This document shows, one piece after another, positions 1 through 6,640 of a stretch of 14,297 nucleotides of DNA. Source of the DNA: an uncultured Eggerthellaceae bacterium (lineage in GTDB: Bacteria > Actinomycetota > Coriobacteriia > Coriobacteriales > Eggerthellaceae). The notes under the pieces were generated by a model that did not search any database, had not been told where the DNA came from, and worked only from the letters and a program-made list of their open reading frames with translations. Within the stretch, counting starts at the first letter, position 1. Each line of letters begins with the position of its first letter. The translations under genes and the position numbers were made by a program. The stretch lies in assembly GCA_946626265.1 (NCBI GenBank), contig CAMOUE010000035.1, forward strand, positions 1 to 14,297, given 5' to 3'.

Positions 1-1402
1 AAGCCATGATGACCTCGTAGTCCTCGATCGACTTGTCCCACAGTTTCACGTTGTTGCTGACCGTATCGTCGAACGTCACGATATCCTGGTCGACGACGGC
101 CAGCGAGCCGCGCAGTATCGCTCGGGGAATCTCGTCGACGGGCGTCCCGTCGAACTTCACGGTTCCCGACCAGGGCTTGTATAGGCCCGACGCCACTTTG
201 GCAATCGTCGACTTCCCGCAACCGGAACCGCCCACGAACGCCACCCACTTGCCCGGTTCCATATGCAAGTTGAAGTCCTCGATGACGGGCGGCTCCAAGG
301 GCGAGTAGCCGAACGTCACGTTCTCCATGTCGACGCGGCCGGCCAGCTTGTCGCGGCCGAAACTCAGGGCCTTCTCGCCCGCATCGCCCGACACGGGCTC
401 TTCAGGGACGTCGACCTCGTAGCGCATGACGTCCTCTATGCGCTCGGCCTGGGTCTGCATCTCCTGAATGGACTGACCCAACCCGATAAGCTGCACGACC
501 GGCGCCATGAACGCAGAGAGAAAACCCGAGAACGCGAGCACCATACCTGGCGTCATCTGGCCTAACACGATAAGCCAGACGCCCAGTGTCAGCACCGCGA
601 TGTTGGCGACCTGCATAACCAGCGTGGGAAGCAGGCCCATGTATTCGTTCAGCTGCGTCGTGCGCACGTTAGCCTCGTTCGCCGCGGCCTGGTAACCGGC
701 CCAGCGGCCGAAATAACCGATCTCGGCACCTGCGGCCTTGATGGTCTCTATCATCTCGACGCCGCCGATGGTCGTCGCGTACAGCTTGCCGTTCGCCATC
801 GCCCCGGCACGGGCGATGTTCACGCGCTTCAGCGACGTGTTCAGCACCGTCACCAGCGAGACGATCGCCGCGGTTACCATGACGAAGGCCACGGCCCCGC
901 CCAGGCCCGACAGCAGCTTGCGCGCATAGACCTTCATGTCGGGCTTTTTCCCGCCCTCTTCGAAGGCATCGGTCTTCTCGAACACGAGGGCAACGCCGGT
1001 GAAGCTCTCCTCGAACTCGTCGAAAGGCACCTTGACCTCGCTGCGCGCGGGGTCGTTGATGTAGACGTTCTTCCCTTTGCAGCCCTTCACCACGACGAAG
1101 TGGTTGAAGTTCCAGAACGCGATGCAGGGAAGCGAGCCCTTGCGCATGAGCGCATTCGCCAAATACGTCATGCCCTTTGCAGCGAGCCCGTACGAACGCG
1201 CCGCCTTGAGTATGTTCGTCGCTTTCGAGCCGTCGCGGGACACGCCACAATCGACGCGTAGCTGTTCTAACGGGACCCATCTGCCGTAGTACGCCAGTAT
1301 CATCGCAAGACATGCGGCGCCGCATTCGAGCGCCTCCATCTGCATGACCTGCGGGACTCTTGCAACCCTACGGGACGCAGGCCTTTCTTTGGCGCCGGGC
1401 AT
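1..1402 (-). CDS. C39-peptidase ABC exporter, NHLM/PCAT type, partial at left edge and missing part of its membrane domain
   Basis: Predicted inner-membrane exporter that cuts a double-glycine-type leader from a peptide and pumps the core out. The first 467 codons are present; the C-terminus lies beyond position 1. Residues about 15-140 form a C39 peptidase with the triad Cys27 (in ECGAACLA), His101 (NFNHFVVVKG) and Asp117 (INDPA). Membrane-like stretches are at about 163-187, 257-281 and 285-306. The ATPase begins near 340, with Walker A GGSGCGKST (Lys397) and Q-loop VVDQDIVTF. The style after the peptidase (EEGGKKPDMK, FGRWAGYQ) and before the edge is that of NHLM bacteriocin-system transporters. 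Cys27 to Lys397 is 370 residues, whereas family members have roughly 500, so about 130 residues of the six-helix domain are missing, in frame. The ATG overlaps the sigma-factor stop (TGATG), implying coupled translation. Codon use is even through the junction. Family call is firm; function of this shortened form is uncertain. Confidence 0.9.
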   Translation of the reverse strand, partial: MPGAKERPASRRVARVPQVMQMEALECGAACLAMILAYYGRWVPLEQLRVDCGVSRDGSKATNILKAARSYGLAAKGMTYLANALMRKGSLPCIAFWNFNHFVVVKGCKGKNVYINDPARSEVKVPFDEFEESFTGVALVFEKTDAFEEGGKKPDMKVYARKLLSGLGGAVAFVMVTAAIVSLVTVLNTSLKRVNIARAGAMANGKLYATTIGGVEMIETIKAAGAEIGYFGRWAGYQAAANEANVRTTQLNEYMGLLPTLVMQVANIAVLTLGVWLIVLGQMTPGMVLAFSGFLSAFMAPVVQLIGLGQSIQEMQTQAERIEDVMRYEVDVPEEPVSGDAGEKALSFGRDKLAGRVDMENVTFGYSPLEPPVIEDFNLHMEPGKWVAFVGGSGCGKSTIAKVASGLYKPWSGTVKFDGTPVDEIPRAILRGSLAVVDQDIVTFDDTVSNNVKLWDKSIEDYEVIMA

Positions 1403-1941
1403 CACACGCTCCCATTCGCCACCGATCGCATCTTGGCCAACGCTCTTTGCAGCCTCGTTGCAACGGTCGACGGGTTCATCTCCAATTCTTGCGCAATCTC
1501 AGCGTTTCGCTTTCCCTCATAGTACTTCATAAAGACGAGCGTGCGGTCGTCCTCTTCGATTGCGGCAAGCAGAAAGCGCACCAAATCGGCATCGGCGGCA
1601 CGCGATGCATGGCCCTCATCGGACGCGAACACGGCTTCGGGCACGTCCTCCAGGGCGCTTGTCGGCTTGTTCTTGCCGTAATGGTCCGCCATGCAGTTGC
1701 GGGCGATGGCCTTCACCCACGTCGCAAACCCCGCCCGACTCGAATCAAAACGTTCGAAATAACGCGCCGCGCGCATGAACGCTTCCGCCGTCACGTCTTC
1801 TGCGGCATCGCGGTCGAGCATGTTGTAGTAAACGCTGTTGTAAACGGTCGGGTAGTTCTCGCGGTACAGCCCCTCGAATTCGGACGCAAGGTCACGCGCG
1901 CTTTCGTCGCGAAACGCCCTTATGACCCCGTTTGCGCCCAT
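1402..1941 (-). CDS. ECF-type RNA polymerase sigma factor
   Basis: 179-aa sigma-70 family protein of the extracytoplasmic-function class, expected to direct RNA polymerase to a small set of promoters. Region 2 spans about residues 22-92 (LYRENYPTVYNSVYY, then DAAEDVTAEAFMRAARYF and FATWVKAIARNCMADHY). Region 4 spans about 128-173, with the helix-turn-helix NAEIAQELEMNPSTVATRLQR. Length is normal for the class and there is no extra C-terminal domain. The start is supported by GGAGGAG about 10 nt upstream. The stop overlaps the start of the C39 exporter, so the exporter is its immediate co-translated neighbour and a probable target operon. No anti-sigma factor is visible on either side, which is unusual for ECF factors; control may instead be transcriptional, through the response regulator encoded just upstream. 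Sigma class is sure; target is inference. Confidence 0.93.
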   Translation of the reverse strand: MGANGVIRAFRDESARDLASEFEGLYRENYPTVYNSVYYNMLDRDAAEDVTAEAFMRAARYFERFDSSRAGFATWVKAIARNCMADHYGKNKPTSALEDVPEAVFASDEGHASRAADADLVRFLLAAIEEDDRTLVFMKYYEGKRNAEIAQELEMNPSTVATRLQRALAKMRSVANGSV

Positions 1942-1978
1942 GTTGTTTTGCTCCTCCGTTTAAAGTGATTTGATGTAG

Positions 1979-2011
1979 ATGGTACGCTAACGAGCGCAAC
2001 AGAAGCGCAAC
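1979..2011 (-). promoter_or_regulatory. Putative SARP-type promoter of the sigma/exporter genes: 11-bp-period direct repeat plus -10 box
   Basis: On the minus strand GTTGCGCT occurs twice (2011-2004 and 2000-1993), identical in all 8 bases and repeating every 11 bp. Exactly 8 bp (CGTTAGCG) separate the second copy from TACCAT (1984-1979), a TAnnnT-type -10 box. SARP regulators are known to bind heptamer direct repeats with 11-bp period whose last copy sits 8 bp from the -10. The gene just upstream encodes a regulator with a SARP-like winged helix. A start near 1972 would give a leader of about 30 nt containing GGAGGAG. Repeat and spacing are seen; binding is inferred. Confidence 0.6.
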
Positions 2012-2050
2012 CGCGGCGGCCGGCAGAACACCTGCTCCATTAACATTTCG

Positions 2051-2839
2051 TTAACTGTTGCCCGAAAGGCCCGCATGCGTCGTCTCCGCCCAGGGGTATT
2101 GGCGCATGTACTCGCCGTTATACGACGCGATGGCCATCGGGTCGCCGTTGAGGTACGAGTAGTAGTCGCAGCTTATGGCGTCGACGCGGATGCCGACGAA
2201 GGCACGGCGCTTCACGATCACGCTGTCGAAGCCCAGGGCGTCCAGCGTGGACTTCATGTCGGCGACGAGCGTTCGGATGTAGGATCGCTGGGACGCGCTG
2301 CCCGCGCGGTCCTCCCAGAACAGCGCCTCGATATCGGCGATGGAGCATTCCGCGCCGCGCCTGTCGACCAAATACGCGAACAGCTCCTTCGTCTTCGCCC
2401 GCTCGAACCTGACCGGCTCCCCGTGCGCGAACACCTCGAAATCGCCGAAGCACTGGACGACGAGGCCGTCGTCCACGCGGTGCGGCGGGTAGCGCAGGTT
2501 GTCCAACTCGGCCTTGACCTTCTCGGGCGTCACGGGCTTCATCAGGTATCCCGAGCTATGCAGCTCGAACGCATCAGCCATGTACTCGCCATAGCCGGTC
2601 GCGAACACGATGTTGAGCTTCGGGTGCAGGCCCTTGAGCTCGCGCGCGAGCTGGACGCCCGACATGCCCGGCATGTCTATGTCAACGAAGGCGACGTCGA
2701 AGCCCTCGAGATCGGCAAGCGCCAGGACCTCGTCGCCGCTCGCGCAGGCCACGATCTCCGCATCGGGGTCGGCTTCGCGGATGGCGCTTACGAGCGCCCT
2801 CCTCGGCACCGGCTTGTCGTCGACCGCTATCACCTTCAT
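2051..2839 (-). CDS. Response regulator with receiver and SARP-like winged-helix domain
   Basis: 262-aa two-component response regulator. The receiver (residues 1-115) has the acidic pair Asp7/Asp8, phosphoacceptor Asp53 in VDIDMPGMSG, Thr81 and Lys101 (YLMKP). From about 126 to 220 there is an OmpR/SARP-type winged helix (CFGDFEVF, RAKTKELFAYLVDRRG), followed by a short stretch (CDYYSYLNGD, YNGEYMRQYPWAE) like the start of a BTAD domain; the arrangement fits the receiver-SARP family (COG3947 type). The ATG at 2839 was chosen over an in-frame GTG at 2899 because AAGGAGGT lies just upstream and the receiver begins at MKVIAVDD. It follows the kinase gene by 88 nt, so that kinase is the likely partner. 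The direct repeat downstream of its stop is a natural candidate target. Family confident; target inferred. Confidence 0.93.
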   Translation of the reverse strand: MKVIAVDDKPVPRRALVSAIREADPDAEIVACASGDEVLALADLEGFDVAFVDIDMPGMSGVQLARELKGLHPKLNIVFATGYGEYMADAFELHSSGYLMKPVTPEKVKAELDNLRYPPHRVDDGLVVQCFGDFEVFAHGEPVRFERAKTKELFAYLVDRRGAECSIADIEALFWEDRAGSASQRSYIRTLVADMKSTLDALGFDSVIVKRRAFVGIRVDAISCDYYSYLNGDPMAIASYNGEYMRQYPWAETTHAGLSGNS

Positions 2840-2889
2840 GCCACGACCTCCTTCATGCCGCGGTTCCTTTTCGCCGCGACGCCCTTTGC

Positions 2890-2929
2890 ACCACGGCACC
2901 TTTCACCTCGCCGCGGCGTCTTTCACCTC
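2890..2929 (-). repeat. Two imperfect 20-bp tandem repeats in the kinase/regulator spacer
   Basis: On the minus strand two adjacent 20-mers (2929-2910 and 2909-2890) both begin GAGGTGAAAG and end in GCCGnGGn, matching at 16 of 20 positions. Further decayed copies seem to run on toward the regulator's own ribosome-binding site. Each copy carries an SD-like GAGGTGA; the first overlaps the kinase stop codon. Confidence 0.5.
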
Positions 2930-4217
2930 AAGCCCCCTTCGGGATGCGCATGACAACCGTTGCGCCTGCATCGGGCTCGCTCGTGATCTCCAGCTTTCCT
3001 CCGCACATGGCCGAAAGCCGCATCTCGGTGTTCCTGATGCCGACGCGACCTGCGCCGAGCTCGTCGTCGACGACGAAGCCCACTCCGTCGTCGACGATGG
3101 AAACGAGGTAGCAGTCTCGGGCCTCGCGCGTGCGCACGACGACCTTGCCGCCGCCGGGTTTTTTTCCTATTCCATGCTTCACCGCGTTCTCGGCAAGCGT
3201 CTGAACCGACAGGGCCGGCACCGAAAAGCCGCCGACCTGATCGTCGATTTCGTATTCGAGCAGCTCTTCCATGGATATCTTCTCGAGCTCGAGGTACGTG
3301 CGGACGTGCGTGAGCTCGGTTTCGATCGGCACCGGCTCCGTCCGGTTGAGCGAGCTGAGGTTCGCGCGCAGGTAGCTCGAGAACGCGTCGATCGCCTTCT
3401 TGGCACGACCGGGATCCTCGTCGCAAAGGTAGTAGATGCTGTCGAGCGTGTTGAACAGGAAATGCGGCTGAATCTGGGAGACCATGACCGCGATGCGGCT
3501 CTCGGAGAGCTCGAGGCGCGATTGGGCCAACTCCTCGTTTCGCTTCATGAGCGCGCGAGACGAATACAGCTGCAGTTCCAGGAAGACGACGATTATGCCC
3601 GCCACGCCGGCGATCATCGTGAAGTTGAGCCCGTAGACGAACATCTGGACCAGCACCGCCGGGATGGGGGTGATCGCATAGAAGAGGAGGCAGGCGAGGG
3701 TCGTGCGGCTGAGGACGGCGCGCGACCTCAGCACCAGCACGGCGTTCGCGATGTCGACAAGCGCCACGTACGCAAGCGAGACCCAGTACAGGTCCGTGCG
3801 GTGGTAGATGTTGCCCTCGTCTATGTAGTAGAAGACGCCGGCCACGACCATGAAGCTGAGAAGCGACGATGCAGCCCATACCAAGCGCACCCAAACGGTC
3901 CTGTCTTTCCCATCCGCCTCCTCAAGCCTCATGTCTAGGTACGACGTGAAGGCTGCGAGCAGCAGAAACCCGCAGATGAACGTTGTGGCGTTGCCGACAT
4001 GGGTCGCGAGCCAAGCGACTGTTCCCGCCTGACCACGGTAAATGCCGGCAATCGCATCGCCTCCCGCCGACGCGAGCTCGAAGAAGAACATGCTCGCGAG
4101 CAGCGTGCGGTAGCGCCCGCCTTCGCGCATGAGTAGCATGACGCACGCAATGCCGATGGCGCAGAAGGCGAACCCCCAGATCTCGACCGATATGTTCAAT
4201 TCGCGCACGCCGAACAC
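2928..4217 (-). CDS. LytS-type sensor histidine kinase with seven membrane segments
   Basis: 429-aa membrane kinase that would phosphorylate the response regulator encoded next to it. About seven hydrophobic segments (roughly 12-30, 38-58, 74-93, 112-131, 142-162, 173-192, 197-214) form the sensor, followed by a short coiled linker (220-245). The His_kinase region has phosphoacceptor His252 in QIQPHFLFNTLDS; the ATPase has the N-box LAENAVKHG (Asn344), DDGVGF (376-381) and GRVGIRN. This is the LytS/YesM (HPK7/8-like) architecture. There is no large extracellular loop, so the ligand is probably membrane-embedded or a hydrophobic peptide (inference). The start is GTG at 4217, chosen because AAGGAGGT sits 5 nt upstream; the previous gene stops 22 nt before. 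Presumably co-transcribed with that gene and with the regulator. Confidence 0.93.
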   Translation of the reverse strand: MFGVRELNISVEIWGFAFCAIGIACVMLLMREGGRYRTLLASMFFFELASAGGDAIAGIYRGQAGTVAWLATHVGNATTFICGFLLLAAFTSYLDMRLEEADGKDRTVWVRLVWAASSLLSFMVVAGVFYYIDEGNIYHRTDLYWVSLAYVALVDIANAVLVLRSRAVLSRTTLACLLFYAITPIPAVLVQMFVYGLNFTMIAGVAGIIVVFLELQLYSSRALMKRNEELAQSRLELSESRIAVMVSQIQPHFLFNTLDSIYYLCDEDPGRAKKAIDAFSSYLRANLSSLNRTEPVPIETELTHVRTYLELEKISMEELLEYEIDDQVGGFSVPALSVQTLAENAVKHGIGKKPGGGKVVVRTREARDCYLVSIVDDGVGFVVDDELGAGRVGIRNTEMRLSAMCGGKLEITSEPDAGATVVMRIPKGA

Positions 4218-4239
4218 GCGCGACCTCCTTCGCCTTGCG

Positions 4240-4701
4240 CTAGTAAGTCAGGAGAGCGTCCTTCTTGAGCTCGACGAGAAAGTCGAACGGGCGACCAAGG
4301 TCCGCCTTGCGGGAAAGCTCCTCGATTCCGACGACGGCGCCGTGCACCTCGGAGGCGACGGCGCCCCAATCCGCCAGCCCGCGGTACGTGACGGCGCCAA
4401 TCGTGGGCGCTATGGGAACAGGCTCGGCCTTGTGGCCGATAACCTGCAAAAACGTTTCGAAGCATGCTCGGTTTTTGAAGAACGCGACGTCAACCGGGCC
4501 AGCCGGGGTCGCCACCTCGCGCAGCTCGTCCTCGTCGTCCGTTTCGAAATGTTCCAAGTTCGCGCCCTCGGGAGCTACGCCGAACCGACATGCGAGGCCG
4601 TGGGATTCCCGCGCGCCCTCCGCCGGCGCGACGTACAGTTGGGGAAACCGACGCGCCAAATGCTCGACAACCTTTTTGCCCCGTGCAATCGCCTCTGTCA
4701 T
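4240..4701 (-). CDS. Conserved-looking protein of unknown function, first gene of the kinase/regulator operon
   Basis: 153-aa soluble protein without signal peptide, membrane helix or a motif I can assign. It is acidic in the middle (FETDDEDELRE) and has a structured-looking core: FFKNRACFETFLQVIG, then PIAPTIGAVTYRGLADWG. That core faintly recalls uncharacterised clostridial proteins that I remember as being longer, so this could be a short or C-terminally trimmed relative; I cannot verify this. The ATG at 4701 was preferred to the longer reading from 4890, because the extra N-terminus is low quality and overlaps the likely promoter region. The SD is weak (CGGGG about 8 nt upstream). The stop is 22 nt before the kinase GTG, so it is probably co-transcribed with the two-component pair. 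Confidence 0.7.
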   Translation of the reverse strand: MTEAIARGKKVVEHLARRFPQLYVAPAEGARESHGLACRFGVAPEGANLEHFETDDEDELREVATPAGPVDVAFFKNRACFETFLQVIGHKAEPVPIAPTIGAVTYRGLADWGAVASEVHGAVVGIEELSRKADLGRPFDFLVELKKDALLTY

Positions 4702-4879
4702 GAAATGCCCCGCTTTCGCTTTTGGTGCACAGCTTACTATCAATTGGCGGCTTCCGACGAAGCATCTGGCAAATCCTTGATTGAATTTGCAGGTTGAACG
4801 CCCGTCCAGATTAAGGTTGCAGGCCTGCCGGGCGCATCCGGCAAATGAAGATGAAATGAAGAGATGCGAAAACTTCTTC

Positions 4880-4908
4880 TTGCGCGGCACCTTGTCCTGA
4901 GTTATTAT
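4880..4908 (+). promoter_or_regulatory. Sigma-70-type promoter of tRNA-Leu
   Basis: TTGCGC (4880-4885), a 17-nt spacer and TATTAT (4903-4908) match the vegetative consensus well. Transcription would start near 4915, about 20 nt before the mature tRNA. No coding sequence lies between. Confidence 0.65.
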
Positions 4909-4915
4909 CTGTTTC

Positions 4916-4930
4916 GCTCATTTTATGAGC
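4916..4930 (+). other. Perfect small inverted repeat in the tRNA-Leu 5' leader
   Basis: GCTCAT-TTT-ATGAGC lies between the predicted transcription start and the mature 5' end. In RNA it would form a 6-bp hairpin ending 4 nt before the tRNA, where RNase P cuts. It may aid processing or be a chance palindrome. Confidence 0.4.
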
Positions 4931-4934
4931 CTAT

Positions 4935-5021
4935 GCGGGTGTGGCGGAATTGGCAGACGCGTACGGTTCAGGTCCGTATGGGGTTCGCCCCATGGAGGTT
5001 CAAGTCCTCTCACCCGCACCA
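4935..5021 (+). tRNA. tRNA-Leu (anticodon CAG)
   Basis: 87 nt with encoded CCA. The acceptor stem GCGGGTG (4935-4941) pairs with CACCCGC (5011-5017), followed by A73 and CCA. The anticodon arm is TACGG-TTCAGGT-CCGTA, giving anticodon CAG, which reads CUG. A long variable arm (GGGG-TTCG-CCCC) marks a class II tRNA. The T arm has the TTCAAGT loop. It has its own promoter and terminator and is a single-gene unit, divergent from the 153-aa protein operon. Confidence 0.97.
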
Positions 5022-5032
5022 TAGCATTCTTC

Positions 5033-5061
5033 CAGGTGCCCTTCGGCACCTGTTTTGTTTT
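5033..5061 (+). terminator. Rho-independent terminator of tRNA-Leu
   Basis: Perfect 8-bp stem CAGGTGCC / GGCACCTG with loop CTTC, followed by TTTTGTTTT. It lies 11 nt after the CCA end of the tRNA. Confidence 0.95.
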
Positions 5062-5125
5062 CGGACGCCGACGTTTTACGCGAAACGAGATGCAAACCAA
5101 AACGACGCGGCCCGGAAAAGCCCAA

Positions 5126-5168
5126 ACAAAAAACGCGTCGGATGCAACGCTGCGCATCCGACGCGTTT
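5126..5168 (-). terminator. Rho-independent terminator of serA
   Basis: A 15-bp perfect inverted repeat (5131-5145 and 5154-5168) with an 8-nt loop. Read on the minus strand it ends in a run of six T's, about 38 nt after the serA stop. Confidence 0.93.
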
Positions 5169-5205
5169 CAATGCGTTCGTGCCCGATAAGCCCTCGAGGC
5201 AAGTC

Positions 5206-6369
5206 CTAGAGGATGCGGACCTTGATCACGCCCTCGCGTGCGCTCATCTTCTCAGTGGCATCGTCGCCGACCTGGTCGTCGATGTCGATGATCGCGTACG
5301 CGAAATCGCCGCGGGCCTTGCTCAGGATGTTGGCGAGGTTGTGCCCGTGGCTCGCGATCGCGTCGGTGATGCCGTTGATGACGCCGGGGATGTTGCGGTG
5401 GACAATCGTGATACGCTGACCCTGCGGGCGGCGAGCCCCCAGGTCGCATGCGGGGAAGTTGACGGAATTGACGATGTTGCCGTTCTCGATGAAGTCCACC
5501 ATCTGGCGCACGGCCATGACGGCGCAGTTCTCTTCCGCCTCCTCGGTCGAGGCGCCCAGATGCGGCAGGACGATCGCGTTCTTCGCGGTCATGACCTGCG
5601 GGGTTGCGAAATCCGTGACGTAACGACCAAGCTCGCCGGCGTTCAGTGCCGCCACGAGGGCATCGCCGTCGACCAGCGTGTCGCGCGAGAAGTTGAGCAG
5701 CACGGCATCGTTCTTCATGAGGGCGATCTGGTCGGCGCCGATCATGCCCTTGGTGGAATCCATTGCCGGCACGTGAATCGTGATGTAGTCGCACTCCCTG
5801 CAAATCGCGTCAAGGTCGGTTACGTGCTTGACGGCGTTCGACAGGCGCCACGCGGCATCGACCGATACGAACGGGTCGTAGCCGTAGACGTCCATGCCGA
5901 GGTCGACCGCCGCGTTCGCGACGAGCGCGCCGATGGCGCCCAGGCCGATGACGCCAATCTTCTTGCCCATGATCTCGCGGCCGGCGAACGCCTTCTTCGC
6001 CTTTTCCGCGGACTTGCCGATATTCGGGTCGTCTGCGTTCTCGCGGCACCAGATCGCGCCGTCGATGACCCCGCGGCTGCCGAGCAGCATGCCGGCGATG
6101 ACGAGCTCCTTGACGGCGTTGGCGTTGGCGCCGGGCGTGTTGAACACGACGATGCCCTCCTCGGCGCAACGGTCGAGGGGGATGTTGTTCACGCCCGCGC
6201 CGGCACGCGCGATGGCGAGCATGCCCTCGGGGAAGACGGTCTCGTGCAGCTGCGCGCTGCGCACGAGGATGCCGTCGGCAGACTCGAGCTCGTCTACGAG
6301 CTCGTAATTGTCGGGAAGCTGGTCGGTCCCGCGCTTGGAAATGTTGTTGAGGCAATGGATGCGAGGCAT
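5206..6369 (-). CDS. serA: D-3-phosphoglycerate dehydrogenase, short ACT form
   Basis: 387-aa NAD-dependent enzyme oxidising 3-phosphoglycerate to 3-phosphohydroxypyruvate, the first step of serine synthesis in the cytoplasm. The dinucleotide fold has GLGAIG (142-147) with the acidic strand end GYDP. Catalytic Arg229 (NFSRDTLVD) and His270 (LPHLGAS) are present. The usual glutamate site before the histidine instead reads YVTDFATP (248-255), as I recall for the short clostridial-type SerA subfamily. An ACT domain at about 318-387 (TIVHRNIPGVINGITDAI) suggests serine feedback. The start at 6369 has AAAGGA about 6 nt upstream and begins the conserved PRIHCLNNIS; an in-frame extension to 6468 is not supported. 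It is a single-gene unit with its own terminator and no serC or serB beside it. A neighbouring -10 candidate lies at 6401-6406. Confidence 0.95.
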   Translation of the reverse strand: MPRIHCLNNISKRGTDQLPDNYELVDELESADGILVRSAQLHETVFPEGMLAIARAGAGVNNIPLDRCAEEGIVVFNTPGANANAVKELVIAGMLLGSRGVIDGAIWCRENADDPNIGKSAEKAKKAFAGREIMGKKIGVIGLGAIGALVANAAVDLGMDVYGYDPFVSVDAAWRLSNAVKHVTDLDAICRECDYITIHVPAMDSTKGMIGADQIALMKNDAVLLNFSRDTLVDGDALVAALNAGELGRYVTDFATPQVMTAKNAIVLPHLGASTEEAEENCAVMAVRQMVDFIENGNIVNSVNFPACDLGARRPQGQRITIVHRNIPGVINGITDAIASHGHNLANILSKARGDFAYAIIDIDDQVGDDATEKMSAREGVIKVRIL

Positions 6370-6400
6370 TTCGTTCCTTTCGTCGATTATTAACGTCCTC

Positions 6401-6406
6401 ATTCTA
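6401..6406 (-). promoter_or_regulatory. Candidate -10 box for serA
   Basis: TAGAAT on the minus strand, 31 nt before the serA start codon. I see no convincing -35 hexamer at 16-18 nt, so the call is weak. Confidence 0.3.
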
Positions 6407-6580
6407 TGCCGTGTTCTGGTCACTTGCGCGTCTGTCGAAAAATATTCACGAAGCAGAAAGCCATGCATTCGAGACTGCGCCCTGCCAACCTCGGCGGCAT
6501 TCCGCCATTCGCGGCGGCGGTCGCTTCTGGAAATGGTCGGACCTTTTCATGAACCCCAGTTCATCGCATTGGCCTTGCCT

Positions 6581-6586
6581 TATAAT
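6581..6586 (+). promoter_or_regulatory. Consensus -10 box for the polysaccharide deacetylase
   Basis: A perfect TATAAT, 54 nt before the chosen ATG at 6641. The -35 position is poor. A start near 6593 supports choosing 6641 over longer in-frame readings that would overlap serA. Confidence 0.5.
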
Positions 6587-6640
6587 TGTGCCTCCGCACC
6601 AACAGGCGCCGAAAGGCGACGGACAAAGGCGAAAAAGGCC

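Larger units (their letters stand above)
6370..6640. other. Divergent intergenic region between serA and the deacetylase
   Basis: 271 nt. It holds the serA leader and -10 candidate on the left and a consensus TATAAT for the deacetylase on the right. Between them (about 6430-6540) I see GC-rich sequence with a minor GGCGG-CATT-CCGCC hairpin and no coding sequence I trust. Confidence 0.6.

Noticed and set aside
2040..2054. TTAAC-ATTTC-GTTAA palindrome at the regulator stop codon
   Set aside because: Five-bp AT-rich arms are too weak for a terminator and no T-run follows.
2610..3938. 442-codon plus-strand open frame
   Set aside because: Antisense to the well-supported kinase and regulator genes; composition is Arg/Val/Asp-rich as expected for a GC-rich shadow frame, with no domain.
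4769..4790. GCAAAT-N10-ATTTGC inverted repeat upstream of the 153-aa protein
   Set aside because: Only 6-bp arms and no second copy or promoter geometry to support an operator.
4823..4845. REP-like palindrome (GCCGG-GCGCAT-CCGGC)
   Set aside because: Short 5-bp stem, single copy in the window and no T-run on either strand; could be chance in GC-rich DNA.
4890..6393. Plus-strand open frame of about 500 codons running through tRNA-Leu and antisense to serA
   Set aside because: It crosses a tRNA and two terminators and mirrors serA; no domain or RBS.
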